64,000 bases of DNA, taken from Chitinophagales bacterium (lineage in GTDB: Bacteria; Bacteroidota; Bacteroidia; Chitinophagales; JADIYW01). The stretch lies in assembly GCA_020636535.1 (NCBI GenBank), contig JACJXT010000012.1, positions 248,001 through 312,000 of the forward strand. The letters run 5' to 3'. The number at the start of each line of letters is the position of its first letter. The first letter of the stretch is position 1. Position numbers and translations under genes: made by a program. Below, one piece after another: positions 6,763 through 16,197 of the stretch. The notes beneath the pieces are model-generated. The model was not told where the DNA came from, did no database searches, and saw nothing but the letters and a program-made list of their open reading frames with translations.

Positions 6763-9351
6763 ATGAGGCATATAAAACTTTTCTGTCTGGTAATGATTGG
6801 TTTCGTATTTATCAATTCAACATTTGCTCAAAAATCAAAAAAAGACAAAAAAAATAAAGCAACAACAACGGTAGAAGAAACTACTAAAAAAGATTCTACT
6901 GATAGTAAACCAAAACCTTTATACAAATCAATTAATGAAGTAACTAAAAATTGCAAAAAATACGATGGTTTATTCAACATCTATCAAGACACTACCAATG
7001 GCAAAGCGTATATAGAAGTCAGTGCAGACAAAATTGGTAAAGAGTTTATCTACTTTGCACACTCAATGAATGGTGTTATAGAAGCAGGTTATGTAAAAGG
7101 TGGATATAGAGACAACTCTATTTTTAAAGTAGAACAGTATTTTGGTAACATCAATTTCCGATTACAAAACACCAATTTTTATTTCGATCCAAACAATGCA
7201 CTAAGCAAAGTAAAAGATGCCAATATCAATAGTCCTTTGTTTTTATCAGAAAAAATTCTAGCACAAACAGACAATAATTATTTAGTAAGTGCTGATGACC
7301 TTTTTTTAAGTGAAACCATTACACAAATCAAACGAGCTTCTTATCCAGGAAGCAGTCCAACCGAATTTAAATTAGGTTCATTAAGTAAAGATAAAACCAA
7401 CTATATTGCTATCAAAAATTATCCAGAAAATACAGATGTAGCAGTAGAGTATGTGTATCAAAATCCAATGCCATTAAACTATGGTGGCGATGAAGTTACC
7501 GATGCAAGATATGTATCTATAAAAATGCAACACAGTATTATTGCAGTTCCAGAAAATAATTATCAACCAAGAAACTCTGATCCAAGAGTAGGTTATTTCG
7601 ATGATAAAATTACCGACCAAACTACCACAGATGAAATTCCTTACAGAGATCAAATTCATCGTTGGTATTTAGAAAAGAAAGATTCAAATGCAGCTTTATC
7701 AGAGCCAGTAAAACCAATTGTTTGGTGGATAGAAAATACTACACCAGAATCATTCCGACCAATTATTAAAGAAGCCGTTTTAGAATGGAATAAATCTTTT
7801 GAAAAAGCAGGATTCAAAAATGCAGTAGAAGTATACATTCAACCAGATACAGCTAGTTGGGATGCTGAAGATATAAGATATAATGTTTTAAGATGGACAT
7901 CATCTCCAAGACCACCGTTTGGTGGCTACGGACCAAGTTTTGTTAATCCAAGAACAGGTCAAATTTTAGGAGCAGACATAATGTTAGAACATATATTTTT
8001 AACCAATAGATTAATTTATGAAAAACTGTTCGATTTAACTAGTCAGAATGAAGAAGAACACAATCATAATTATAATCAATATGAATGTATGGCTGGTCAA
8101 ATTATGAATGAGAATATGGCTACAAGTATGGCAGTATTAACTTCATACGGATTAAGTGATATTGATAAAGACAAATTTTTAAGACAAGCATTAAAAGACT
8201 TAATTATGCACGAAGTTGGACATACTATGGGTTTAAGTCATAATTTTATTGCAAGTCAAATGAATACTTTAGAACAAGTTTATAACAAAGATTATAGTAC
8301 ATCAAACGGATTAACAGCTTCTGTTATGGATTATACTGTTCCTAATATTGTTCCAGAAAAAATTGGCAAACAAAGTGTTTATTTTGATGATCAAACTGGT
8401 CATTATGATGATTGGGCTATTCAGTATGGTTATACTGTTTACAATTCTCCTGAAGCAGAAAAAATAGGATTGCAACAAATTCTAAGTCAATCTATAAAAC
8501 CAGAGCATCGTTTTTTTAATGATGGCGATGATATGCGTTCTACAGGAAAAGGTATCGATCCAAGAGTAATGATTTACGACATGAGTGACGATGCAATTAG
8601 CTATGCAGCAAACAACACTGAAATGATGAACGATGCCATTGCTAAACTATTAGACATTTATGGAAAAGACACGGCTTCTTATCAACCATTGCGAAATGCA
8701 TTTTTAATGTTATCATCTAGAGTAAATACAAACATGACTGTAGTTTCAAGATACATTGGTGGTGTTTATATTGATAGATCATTTGCCAACCAAAACTCAC
8801 CAAATAAACCATACACACCAGTTCCGTTAGCAACTCAAAAGAAAGCAATGAGTACACTAGCAAAATATTTATTTGCACCAGATGCATTTGATTGTCAAGA
8901 ACCAGTTTTAAATTATATTCAATATCAAAGAAGAGGATATTTAAGAGGTACAAATGAAGATGTAAAACTACACGATAGAATTGCTGGTTATCAAGACAAT
9001 GTTTTAAATCAGTTATTACATCCAACGGTAACACAAAGAATTGTTGATGCATCTTTGTATGGCGATGAATATAGCATTAATGATATGATGACCGATTTAA
9101 CCAACGCTATTTTTAGTGCAGATTTAGGTAAAAATGTAAATACCATTCGTCAGAATTTACAAGGACTGTATATAGAAAAATTATTGAGTATTATAGATAA
9201 AGACTCGTATTCTTTTCCAGTAAAATCTGCTGCATTTGCACAAGTTAATACCATTGAAAAATGGATGAAAGCAAATACAGGTGGCGATGCATTTACCAAA
9301 GGTCATAGAAGTAACTTACTACATATTATTAATGATACTTTAAGTAAATAA
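6763..9351 (+). CDS. secreted zinc-dependent metalloprotease (DUF5117/metzincin-like)
   Basis: The 862-residue protein belongs to the large Bacteroidota/proteobacterial family with an N-terminal DUF5117-type domain and a zincin catalytic core. The zinc motif HEVGHTMGLSHN (HExxHxxGxxH) is complete, near residue 483, and the metzincin-like Met-turn region SVMDYTVP follows. A signal peptide ends at STFAQ, and a Lys-rich low-complexity linker comes next. It should act outside the cytoplasm; substrates are unknown. The start is set at ATG 6763 (MRHIKLFCLVMIG), because the in-frame ATG at 6733 overlaps the -7 box and would add ten residues before the signal peptide. The gene appears monocistronic. 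Confidence 0.9.
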   Translation: MRHIKLFCLVMIGFVFINSTFAQKSKKDKKNKATTTVEETTKKDSTDSKPKPLYKSINEVTKNCKKYDGLFNIYQDTTNGKAYIEVSADKIGKEFIYFAHSMNGVIEAGYVKGGYRDNSIFKVEQYFGNINFRLQNTNFYFDPNNALSKVKDANINSPLFLSEKILAQTDNNYLVSADDLFLSETITQIKRASYPGSSPTEFKLGSLSKDKTNYIAIKNYPENTDVAVEYVYQNPMPLNYGGDEVTDARYVSIKMQHSIIAVPENNYQPRNSDPRVGYFDDKITDQTTTDEIPYRDQIHRWYLEKKDSNAALSEPVKPIVWWIENTTPESFRPIIKEAVLEWNKSFEKAGFKNAVEVYIQPDTASWDAEDIRYNVLRWTSSPRPPFGGYGPSFVNPRTGQILGADIMLEHIFLTNRLIYEKLFDLTSQNEEEHNHNYNQYECMAGQIMNENMATSMAVLTSYGLSDIDKDKFLRQALKDLIMHEVGHTMGLSHNFIASQMNTLEQVYNKDYSTSNGLTASVMDYTVPNIVPEKIGKQSVYFDDQTGHYDDWAIQYGYTVYNSPEAEKIGLQQILSQSIKPEHRFFNDGDDMRSTGKGIDPRVMIYDMSDDAISYAANNTEMMNDAIAKLLDIYGKDTASYQPLRNAFLMLSSRVNTNMTVVSRYIGGVYIDRSFANQNSPNKPYTPVPLATQKKAMSTLAKYLFAPDAFDCQEPVLNYIQYQRRGYLRGTNEDVKLHDRIAGYQDNVLNQLLHPTVTQRIVDASLYGDEYSINDMMTDLTNAIFSADLGKNVNTIRQNLQGLYIEKLLSIIDKDSYSFPVKSAAFAQVNTIEKWMKANTGGDAFTKGHRSNLLHIINDTLSK

Positions 9352-9433
9352 TATAAAATTTATTTATCTCAAATTACAGATTAAAAATAGATCAACAGAA
9401 AAGATTAAGAAGCTTGTATCTTTTTTAGCATAA

Positions 9434-9450
9434 GAAGCATGAAATGCTTC
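9434..9450. repeat. small perfect hairpin downstream of the protease
   Basis: The arms GAAGCAT and ATGCTTC pair perfectly around a GAA loop. No U-run follows. It may protect the 3' end of the message or be chance; no gene is seen in this gap. Confidence 0.5.
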
Positions 9451-9587
9451 AATGTTAATAACCATGCGATGAAACCATGGCAATAAGATGCTAATGTGTA
9501 ACTTGGGTTTATAGTAACTTCACAAAGCATTGACTATTAATTACTTTTTCTTAATGAGTTGCTAAAACTCAATTAATCTCTTGTTTG

Positions 9588-9595
9588 TAACTTTG
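9588..9595 (+). promoter_or_regulatory. -7 promoter box (TAACTTTG) of the Lys/Ala-rich protein gene
   Basis: TAACTTTG lies 21 bases before the ATG at 9617. Its position supports that start over an in-frame TTG at 9581 that would overlap the box. Confidence 0.65.
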
Positions 9596-9616
9596 TATTA
9601 CATTAAATATAAAAAA

Positions 9617-10267
9617 ATGGACTCAAGAGAAAAATTCAAAGAAGCATTAGACGCAATCATTAATAACTTCAATCAAAAAGTAGAAGAGTTTAGAACTAGC
9701 TTTGATGATTTTACTGAAGATGTAAAAGTACAAGTGGAAGGTCAAAAAGAAAACTTTCAAGAATACGGTGAAAAGCTAAAAGGAAGATTGAATAAAATTG
9801 TAGATGTTGACAGATTTGAAAAAACTAAAGACGATATTTTAGCAGAAGCAGAAAATTTATTTGACGATACAAAGTCTAAAATTGATGAGTTCTTTAAAGT
9901 ATTAAATGATAAAGTGAATGCTACTGAAAAGAAAGCAAAAGAACAAGCCAATAAATATTCTAAGTCTGCTAAAGCAACAAAATCTAAAATAGAAAAAGGA
10001 GCAAGCAAAGTAAAAAAAGACTTAGAAAAAACAGTAGAAGACATAGAAGATACAGTTAAGGATATAACCAATACTAAAAAGCCAGTAGCTAAGCAACCTG
10101 CAACGAAAAAGGCAGTAGCTAAAAAGCCAGTTGCCAAAAAAGCACCAGCTAAGAAACCTGCGGCTAAAAAGGCACCAGCTAAAAAAGCCACTACTAAAAA
10201 AACAACAACAAAGCAACCAAGTACTGCTAAAAAAGCATCTACTAAGAAAGCACCAGCTAAAAAATAA
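9617..10267 (+). CDS. coiled-coil protein with histone-H1-like Lys/Ala/Pro tail
   Basis: The 216-residue protein has two parts. Residues 1 to about 145 are charged and helical, with no predicted membrane segment (KFKEALDAIINNF, repeated KxKIDEFF and KKAKEQANKYSKS patterns). The remaining 70 or so are an AKKPA/AKKAP repeat tail with almost only Lys, Ala, Pro and Thr, as in eukaryotic histone H1 and bacterial H1-like proteins. Such tails bind nucleic acid non-specifically, so a nucleoid role is an inference. The helical half resembles stress-type apolipoprotein/LEA-like helices more than a folded domain. A strong terminator follows. Confidence 0.85.
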   Translation: MDSREKFKEALDAIINNFNQKVEEFRTSFDDFTEDVKVQVEGQKENFQEYGEKLKGRLNKIVDVDRFEKTKDDILAEAENLFDDTKSKIDEFFKVLNDKVNATEKKAKEQANKYSKSAKATKSKIEKGASKVKKDLEKTVEDIEDTVKDITNTKKPVAKQPATKKAVAKKPVAKKAPAKKPAAKKAPAKKATTKKTTTKQPSTAKKASTKKAPAKK

Positions 10268-10294
10268 TTTTTTAGTTTGTATAAAACGAGATTT

Positions 10295-10327
10295 CCTGCT
10301 AGGTTCGCTTAGCAGGATTTTTTATTT
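10295..10327 (+). terminator. rho-independent terminator
   Basis: Perfect 7-bp arms CCTGCTA and TAGCAGG enclose an eight-base loop and are followed by ATTTTTTATTTT. It closes the gene ending at 10267. Confidence 0.9.
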
Positions 10328-10459
10328 TAAGCATACTATAAATAACTATAATTAAATCTACACAAAATAAAATATCATACCAACAAACAAAGAAATTTAT
10401 GAGATACCTTATTTTTCATTCAGATTATATATTAAAAGCGATATCTTGATTCTTGTATC

Positions 10460-10493
10460 TTGGCATGTATATAATTTAATTTGCGTACCTTTG
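10460..10493 (+). promoter_or_regulatory. promoter of slyD (TTG, 23-base spacer, TACCTTTG)
   Basis: A -7 box TACCTTTG at 10486-10493 is preceded by a TTG at 10460-10462 with a 23-base spacer, at the long end of the usual range. The ATG follows 17 bases after the box. Confidence 0.6.
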
Positions 10494-10510
10494 TAAAAAA
10501 ATATTGATAT

Positions 10511-11023
10511 ATGTTGTTAATACAAAAAGACATGGTAGTAAGTGTCAATTACGAATTAAAAGTAGATAAAGACGGCGAAATGGTCGTTGCAGATAAATCA
10601 AACGGAAATCCATTGGTTTTCTTACATGGAGCAGGTATGTTATTGCCAGAGTTTGAGCAAAACTTATTAGGTAAAAAAGTAGGCGATTCTGTTTCTTTTG
10701 CTATCAATCCAGAAAATGGTTATGGTGTACAAGACGAAAAAAATATTGTAAAAATTCCTATCGATAGTTTTAAAGACGACAAAGGTGAAATAGATACCAA
10801 CCATGTAAAAGTAGGTAATGTATTACCAATGATGGATAATAATGGCAATCAATTTCAAGGTATTGTTTGCGATGTATCAGACGAGTTTGTGGTAATGGAT
10901 TTCAATCATCCACTAGCAGGAAAAGTATTAAACTTTACTGTTGATGTAGTAGATGTAAGACCAGCAACTAAAGAAGAATTAGAACACGGACATGTTCATG
11001 GACCAGGTGGTCATCATCACTAA
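10511..11023 (+). CDS. slyD: FKBP-type peptidyl-prolyl isomerase, SlyD-like
   Basis: The 170-residue protein has the SlyD order: an FKBP N-half (VVSVNYELKVDKDGE, then PLVFLHGAGMLLPEFEQNL), the inserted IF chaperone domain (about 70-125, FAINPENGYGVQDE onward), the return of the FKBP fold, and a His-rich tail (HGHVHGPGGHHH). These cytoplasmic enzymes catalyse prolyl isomerisation, chaperone nascent proteins and bind nickel or other metals through the His tail. The start at 10511 matches the normal length before the VVSVNYEL strand; a second ATG at 10541 is too late. It is monocistronic, between its own promoter and a terminator. Confidence 0.92.
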   Translation: MLLIQKDMVVSVNYELKVDKDGEMVVADKSNGNPLVFLHGAGMLLPEFEQNLLGKKVGDSVSFAINPENGYGVQDEKNIVKIPIDSFKDDKGEIDTNHVKVGNVLPMMDNNGNQFQGIVCDVSDEFVVMDFNHPLAGKVLNFTVDVVDVRPATKEELEHGHVHGPGGHHH

Positions 11024-11032
11024 ATAAATTTT

Positions 11033-11066
11033 AAAAAGGTCGTTTGTAATATAAACGACCTTTTTT
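11033..11066 (+). terminator. rho-independent terminator after slyD
   Basis: The long arms AAAAAGGTCGTTT and AAACGACCTTTTT pair around a seven-base loop, ending in a T-run. The A-rich 5' arm makes it bidirectional in appearance. Confidence 0.9.
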
Positions 11067-11080
11067 ATTTTTACACGAAA

Positions 11081-11112
11081 GTCATTACGAGGAAGTATGA
11101 CGAAGTAATCTT
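11081..11112 (+). repeat. dispersed repeat of the GTCATTACGAGGAAG type
   Basis: It reads GTCATTACGAGGAAG, TATGACGAAGTAATCTT. The reverse complement of 38881-38915 is nearly the same (CGTCTTTGCGAGGAAG, AATGACGAAGCAATCT). Repeats of this wording are common between genes in Bacteroidota and other phyla. Confidence 0.75.
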
Positions 11113-11165
11113 TCAATGCTACTAGTTCTAGCTAATTTTAATGATTTGTCATAATACAAGCATCT

Positions 11166-11192
11166 GCCATTCTGAATGAAATGAAGAATCTC
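11166..11192. repeat. weak CATTCT ... AGAATCT palindrome
   Basis: It opens CCATTCT and closes AGAATCTC with five or six pairable bases. It fits the end pattern of the other dispersed palindromes in the window but has a weaker stem. Confidence 0.45.
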
Positions 11193-11297
11193 ATAACTTA
11201 GAGATGACACTCTATATAGATTTAGCTACAATTTCCATTTCTACTTTTTCACTTAACATATCCCAATCTACAAAAAAATGGTATTACTTTTACCATC

Positions 11298-12461
11298 ATG
11301 AATGATTTTAATAAAGTCATACAACTAATAACCAACAGTATTCAACAAAATGAATTGCTTAAATTAATATTGAGTGAGCCAAAAGCTACTAGCGATTTAA
11401 AAAAAGTCATCATACAACCAGTCATCATTAAACAAAAAAATCATTTGTCATTTGTTTATAGATACACGACCAAAGACATCACCAAAAATTTTCTATATGA
11501 TGATGCACTAATAAACATTAAACAGTTACTACAAACACAGTTTAATGCTGCAAATATATTCACTACAACAACACATTATAGTGTCAATAGTCATCAAAAT
11601 AAAATAAAAATTAAAGAACAAAAAAATACGACTATTACCAATAATAATTTACAGCATGATAGACAAAAAGATCAATTGTTTACACAAACTATTTTTTTAG
11701 AACAGTTAGGTTTAACCAATAGCAACGGACAAATATTACAAAACAAAGGCAAAAAAATTAATCAAATTAGAAAGTTTGTAGAAATATTGGGCGGACTAAT
11801 TGAGCAATCTTCGTTGGATAAAAATAAAACACTACAAATCTACGACATGGGTTGTGGCAAAGCATATCTTACATTTGCCTTGTACGATTATCTCCATCAT
11901 ACAAAAAATATAAGTACAACAATAACTGGTGTTGAAGCAAGAACTGATTTAATACGACATAACAATCAATTAGCACAACAAATAAAATTTAATCATTTAT
12001 ATTTTGAAGAAGGATATATCTCTGACTTTAACTTTAAGAATATTGATATTTTAATTGCACTACATGCTTGCAATACAGCTACCGACGATGCTTTGTACAA
12101 AGCCATTAAAGCCAATGCTAAAATTATTGTAGTAGCACCATGTTGCCATAAAGAAATCAGACAACAAATAAGTAGCAATGATATCGCCATGCAAAGTATT
12201 TTAAAACATGGCATTTTAGCAGAACGACAAGCAGAAATGCTTACAGATACTATTAGAGCATTATTGTTAGAAATAAACGGATATAAAACAAAAGTATTTG
12301 AATTTGTATCTACAGAACACACTGCAAAAAATGTAATGATAACTGCTCAAAAAAGAGACCAAACAATTGATGTATCTAAATATCAAGCACAATTACAAGC
12401 ACTCAAACAACAATTCAATATCAAAACACAGCACCTAGAACAACTTTTGTTAAAGTGCTAA
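11298..12461 (+). CDS. class I SAM-dependent methyltransferase (Methyltransf_32-like)
   Basis: The 387-residue protein has an N-terminal domain of about 150 residues without a clear family, then a Rossmann methyltransferase core. Motif I is YDMGCGKAYLTFALYDYL (about 195-212), the acidic loop VEARTDLI follows, then DILIALHACNTATDDAL and a VAPCCHKEIRQQ block with paired Cys and His. The CCH block and general layout match Methyltransf_32 (PF13679), which includes RNA-type and poorly characterised enzymes. The substrate is unknown; rRNA or tRNA is a guess. A -7-like TACTTTTA lies six bases before the ATG, so the leader is very short. Confidence 0.8.
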   Translation: MNDFNKVIQLITNSIQQNELLKLILSEPKATSDLKKVIIQPVIIKQKNHLSFVYRYTTKDITKNFLYDDALINIKQLLQTQFNAANIFTTTTHYSVNSHQNKIKIKEQKNTTITNNNLQHDRQKDQLFTQTIFLEQLGLTNSNGQILQNKGKKINQIRKFVEILGGLIEQSSLDKNKTLQIYDMGCGKAYLTFALYDYLHHTKNISTTITGVEARTDLIRHNNQLAQQIKFNHLYFEEGYISDFNFKNIDILIALHACNTATDDALYKAIKANAKIIVVAPCCHKEIRQQISSNDIAMQSILKHGILAERQAEMLTDTIRALLLEINGYKTKVFEFVSTEHTAKNVMITAQKRDQTIDVSKYQAQLQALKQQFNIKTQHLEQLLLKC

Positions 12462-12503
12462 TCTTCAAAAAAATTGCTATTCCACTTTATTCAAAAAATA
12501 CTG

Positions 12504-12511
12504 TATTTTTG
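12504..12511 (+). promoter_or_regulatory. -7 promoter box (TATTTTTG) of pfkA
   Basis: TATTTTTG ends four bases before the ATG at 12516, leaving almost no leader. This also makes the TTG at 12513 an unlikely start. Confidence 0.6.
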
Positions 12512-12515
12512 ATTG

Positions 12516-13490
12516 ATGGCTACTATCAAACATATTGGTGTTTTTTGTTCTGGTGGCGATGCTCCAGGTATGAATGCAGCTGTGCGTGCTGTTGTTAGAA
12601 CTGCAATACAAGCCAATCTAAAAGTGAGTGGTATTATTGGTGGTTATCAAGGCATGATAGACGGAAATTTTATGCCAATGTATTCGCATACAGTTGGCAA
12701 TATTATTCATCGTGGAGGTACTATTCTAAAATCTGCAAGAAGCAAAGATTTTCATACAAAAGAAGGTAGAGCTAAAGCAATGGAGCAATTGAAACTTCAT
12801 CAATTAGATGCTTTAATTGCAATTGGTGGCGATGGTACTTTAAAAGGAGCAACACTATTTACACAAGAACATCAAATTCCATTTATAGGTTTACCAGGAA
12901 CAATTGATAACGATTTGAATGGCACAGACTTTACCATTGGTTACGATACTGCTGTTCAAACTGCTGTAGAATGCATCGACAAAGTGAGAGATACTGCACA
13001 GTCGCACAACAGAATTTTTTTTATTGAAGTAATGGGAAGAGATGTTGGTACTATTGCATTGGCTAGTGGTATTGCCGCTGGTGCCGAAGATATTTTAATA
13101 CCAGAAACAGTTACTAATATTCAACAAATTGCTGCAAGAATAAACGCCAATCATCATAAGCAATCCTATTTAATTATTGTAGCAGAAGGTGATGAAGCTG
13201 GTGGTGCGATGGCTATAGCAAATGATTTTCAACAACAAAATCCAAACTATGATGTTAAGACTTTAATCTTAGGTCATTTGTTAAGAGGTGGAAGTCCTAC
13301 TGCTAACGACAGAATTTTGGCTTCTCGTTTAGGTGTAGCTGCTGTAGATGAATTGCTAAAAGAAAACTATAATCATATGATTGGTATTCATCACAATAAA
13401 ATTATTACAACTCCATTTGAACAGTGTACCAAACATTTATTAGAAATAAATAAAGAATATCAAAATTTATTATATAAATTATCTTATTGA
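12516..13490 (+). CDS. pfkA: ATP-dependent 6-phosphofructokinase
   Basis: The enzyme phosphorylates fructose 6-phosphate to the 1,6-bisphosphate, the committed step of glycolysis. At 324 residues it has the bacterial PfkA length. Visible motifs are the nucleotide loop CSGGDAPGMNAAVRA, IGGDGTLKGA, and the catalytic PGTIDNDLNGTD containing the base Asp. The PGTID wording, rather than PKTID, and the Gly after GGDG fit the ATP-using and not the pyrophosphate-using type. The RGG and sugar-binding FFIEVMGRDVG stretch is intact. The first ATG (12516) is chosen over the TTG one codon before. Confidence 0.95.
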   Translation: MATIKHIGVFCSGGDAPGMNAAVRAVVRTAIQANLKVSGIIGGYQGMIDGNFMPMYSHTVGNIIHRGGTILKSARSKDFHTKEGRAKAMEQLKLHQLDALIAIGGDGTLKGATLFTQEHQIPFIGLPGTIDNDLNGTDFTIGYDTAVQTAVECIDKVRDTAQSHNRIFFIEVMGRDVGTIALASGIAAGAEDILIPETVTNIQQIAARINANHHKQSYLIIVAEGDEAGGAMAIANDFQQQNPNYDVKTLILGHLLRGGSPTANDRILASRLGVAAVDELLKENYNHMIGIHHNKIITTPFEQCTKHLLEINKEYQNLLYKLSY

Positions 13491-13529
13491 TTTTATTTAA
13501 TATCAAATGTAATTTACTAGCACGACTTA

Positions 13530-13631
13530 CATTCCGAACTCGTTTCGGAATCTGTTGTTAAAAAAGAATAAGACATTAAAAAAGATTCTGAAATAAACTT
13601 GCCTACTGCTAATGCAAACAGTTTCAGAATG
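13530..13631 (+). repeat. dispersed palindrome pair (TTCCGAA and TTCTGAA hairpins), copy 1
   Basis: A first hairpin (arms ATTCCGAA and TTCGGAAT, followed by CTGTT) is followed at 13583-13631 by a second one (GATTCTGAAATAAA ... TTTCAGAATG). The loop of the second is enlarged by about 25 bases compared with 55080-55110. Related copies are at 41401-41458 (inverted) and 55011-55110. Confidence 0.75.
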
Positions 13632-13725
13632 TATTTTATTTGCTAATTTTGTATTTAGACAAAAATGCTAGTTAAAATAAAATGAAGTATTTTATATAAA
13701 TCTTTAATAAGTAATCAACAATATC

Positions 13726-15042
13726 ATGATACAAAAAAACAGATACCCAAATTTAAATCCACAATTATTTATAGATAATAGAAAACGACTAGCAAAGCAC
13801 TTACCTAAAAATGCAATGGCAATTTTATTTGCTAACGATGAAATGCCAAGAACTGGTGATGCTTACTACGATTTTAAACAGAATTCTAATTTCTTTTATT
13901 TAACAGGCATTGACCAAGAACAATGTGCTTTTATTTTTTATCCAGATTGTCCAAATCCAAAATTTAGAACGACTTTATTTCTTAGAAAAACCAACGAACA
14001 TATTGCAGTTTGGGAAGGTTATAAATACACCATTGAAGATGCTAAAAAAATATCTGGTATTGATACTATTGTTTGGATAGATAGTTTTGATGATACACTA
14101 GCTATGTTAATGACATTTTGTAGTGAAGTGTTTATCAATATCAACGAGAACGACAGAGCTTTGAATTATGTAGCATATAAAGATATTCGTTTTGGTAATG
14201 AATTGCGACAGATGTATCCAGCACATCAAATTAATCGTTTAGAACCGATAATGAAAAAATTGCGTGCTGTAAAAAGCAAACAAGAAATTGAGTTGATTGC
14301 TAAAGCTTGTAATATTACTAGAGATGCTTTTAATCGTGTGTTGCATTTTGTTCAACCTAATGTAAATGAATACGAAGTAGAAGCAGAAATTATTCATGAA
14401 TTTATCAGACAAGGTGCAACAGGTCATGCTTATACACCAATCATTGCTTCAGGAAAAAATGCTTGCGTTTTACATTATATCAATAATAATAATATTTGTA
14501 AAGATGGCGATTTATTATTGATGGATTTTGGTGCACAGTATGCTAACTACAATGCAGATTTAACTAGAACCATTCCTGTAAATGGAAAATTTACTGCAAG
14601 ACAAAAAGCAGTGTATAATGCTGTTTTAAAAGTAATGAAACATGCCAAGAAGATTTTAAAACCTGGCGTTTTGTTAAGCGATTATCAAGATGAAGTAGGA
14701 AAAGTAATGGAAGCAGAATTGATACAACTTAAATTGTTAGACAAAACAGCTGTTAAAAATCAAGATAAAGACAATCCGTTGTACAAACAATATTTTATGC
14801 ATGGCACTTCGCATCATTTAGGTTTAGATGTGCATGATACTTGCGATAGATTTGCTCCAGTACAAATTGGCAATGTGTTTACAGTTGAACCTGGAATATA
14901 TATTCCAAAAGAAAATATTGGTATTAGAATAGAAAACGATATTGTAATTGGCAAGACAAAAAACACTGATTTAATGGCAGATATTCCTATTGAAGTAGAA
15001 GAAATAGAAAGCATCATGCAAGGAAAAAAACGAAAAAAGTAA
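13726..15042 (+). CDS. aminopeptidase P family protein (M24B)
   Basis: The enzyme removes N-terminal residues from peptides whose second residue is proline. Residues 1 to about 160 form the AMP_N (creatinase-like) domain. The catalytic pita-bread domain follows, with all metal-ligand blocks: DFGAQYANYNADLTR near residue 267, HGTSHHLGLDVHD near 358, FTVEPGIYIP near 385 and IRIENDIVI near 400. At 438 residues it has normal PepP length, is cytoplasmic and uses two Mn or Co ions. It ends directly against the convergent prfA stop codon with no spacer. Confidence 0.92.
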   Translation: MIQKNRYPNLNPQLFIDNRKRLAKHLPKNAMAILFANDEMPRTGDAYYDFKQNSNFFYLTGIDQEQCAFIFYPDCPNPKFRTTLFLRKTNEHIAVWEGYKYTIEDAKKISGIDTIVWIDSFDDTLAMLMTFCSEVFININENDRALNYVAYKDIRFGNELRQMYPAHQINRLEPIMKKLRAVKSKQEIELIAKACNITRDAFNRVLHFVQPNVNEYEVEAEIIHEFIRQGATGHAYTPIIASGKNACVLHYINNNNICKDGDLLLMDFGAQYANYNADLTRTIPVNGKFTARQKAVYNAVLKVMKHAKKILKPGVLLSDYQDEVGKVMEAELIQLKLLDKTAVKNQDKDNPLYKQYFMHGTSHHLGLDVHDTCDRFAPVQIGNVFTVEPGIYIPKENIGIRIENDIVIGKTKNTDLMADIPIEVEEIESIMQGKKRKK

Positions 15043-16116
15043 TTAAAGTGTTTCGCCAGCTTTTAGTTTTTCAGCATTTTCTTCCATAATTAATTTATCA
15101 ATAATTGGATTTAAATCACCGTTCATAATTTCTGGTAAATTATAAAGCGTTAAATTAATTCTATGGTCGGTAACTCTTCCTTGTGGATAGTTATAAGTTC
15201 TAATTTTTGCAGATCTATCACCAGAAGAAACCAGCGTTTTTCTTTTCTTAGAAATCTCTGCATGATGTTCTTCTAAAGCTTTTTCATACAATCTAGTTCG
15301 TAGTACTTTTAAAGCACTTTCGTAGTTTTTAATCTGCGATCTTCCATCTTGACACTCTACTACCATACCTGTTGGAATATGTGTTAGTCGAACAGCAGAT
15401 TCTGTTTTATTGACATGCTGTCCACCAGCACCAGATGCTCTAAATACATCTTTTCTAATATCACTTTCTTTAATATCAACATCTACTTCTTCTGCTTCTG
15501 GTAAAACAGCAACTGTAGCAGCAGAGGTATGTACTCTACCTTGCGATTCTGTTTCTGGAATTCTTTGTACACGATGTACACCACTTTCATATTTTAAAAT
15601 TCCATAAACTCCATTTCCACTTACTTCAACAACTACTTCTTTATAACCACCAACAGTGCCTTCGTTTTCAGAAATGATTTCAGTCGTCCACTTCATCGTA
15701 TCACAATATCTCAAATACATTCTTAGTAAATCGCCTGCAAAAATACTTGCTTCGTCGCCACCAGTTCCTGCTCTAATTTCTAGAATAGCATTTTTATCAT
15801 CTTCAGGATCTTTAGGTACTAACAATAATTTTATTTGTTCTTCTATTGCTGGAAGTTGAGCTTCTTGTTCGTCTAATTCCAATTTAGCCATTTCTCTAAG
15901 CTCATCATCTTTTTCTTCTTTTAAAACTTGCTTATTATAGCTAATATTGCTTAGCAAATTTTTATATTGATGATAGATAGCTACAATAGGTTCTAAATCT
16001 CTATACTCTTTTCCAACTTTTTTAAACTGTTGCATATTCGCCACTACACTTGGGTCAGAAAGTTGTAATTCCAAGTCTTTAAATCTAATCTCTATCGCTG
16101 CTAATTTGTCTAACAT
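15043..16116 (-). CDS. prfA: peptide chain release factor 1
   Basis: RF1 recognises UAA and UAG stop codons and triggers peptide release in the ribosome. The 357-residue protein is normal length (about 360). The codon-recognition PxT motif is PET within RIPETESQGRVHTS, and the catalytic GGQ lies in ASGAGGQHVNKTESAVR, with the Gln that is usually methylated. An in-frame TTG at 16131 could add five residues, but a -7-like TATTTTTG overlaps it, so ATG 16116 is preferred. The gene is convergent with the aminopeptidase gene. Confidence 0.95.
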   Translation of the reverse strand: MLDKLAAIEIRFKDLELQLSDPSVVANMQQFKKVGKEYRDLEPIVAIYHQYKNLLSNISYNKQVLKEEKDDELREMAKLELDEQEAQLPAIEEQIKLLLVPKDPEDDKNAILEIRAGTGGDEASIFAGDLLRMYLRYCDTMKWTTEIISENEGTVGGYKEVVVEVSGNGVYGILKYESGVHRVQRIPETESQGRVHTSAATVAVLPEAEEVDVDIKESDIRKDVFRASGAGGQHVNKTESAVRLTHIPTGMVVECQDGRSQIKNYESALKVLRTRLYEKALEEHHAEISKKRKTLVSSGDRSAKIRTYNYPQGRVTDHRINLTLYNLPEIMNGDLNPIIDKLIMEENAEKLKAGETL

Positions 16117-16197
16117 AGTATAACGGTGCAAAAATAATACAATAATTGCTAGTAATGTTATCTATTTAAAACTTCTTATTAAGATAAAAGAGTTGTG

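Noticed and set aside
9757..10216. Hydrophobic or Cys/Phe-rich frames opposite the Lys/Ala-rich gene
   Set aside because: They are the complement of AAA/GCT codon repeats. The plus strand has the promoter, start and terminator.
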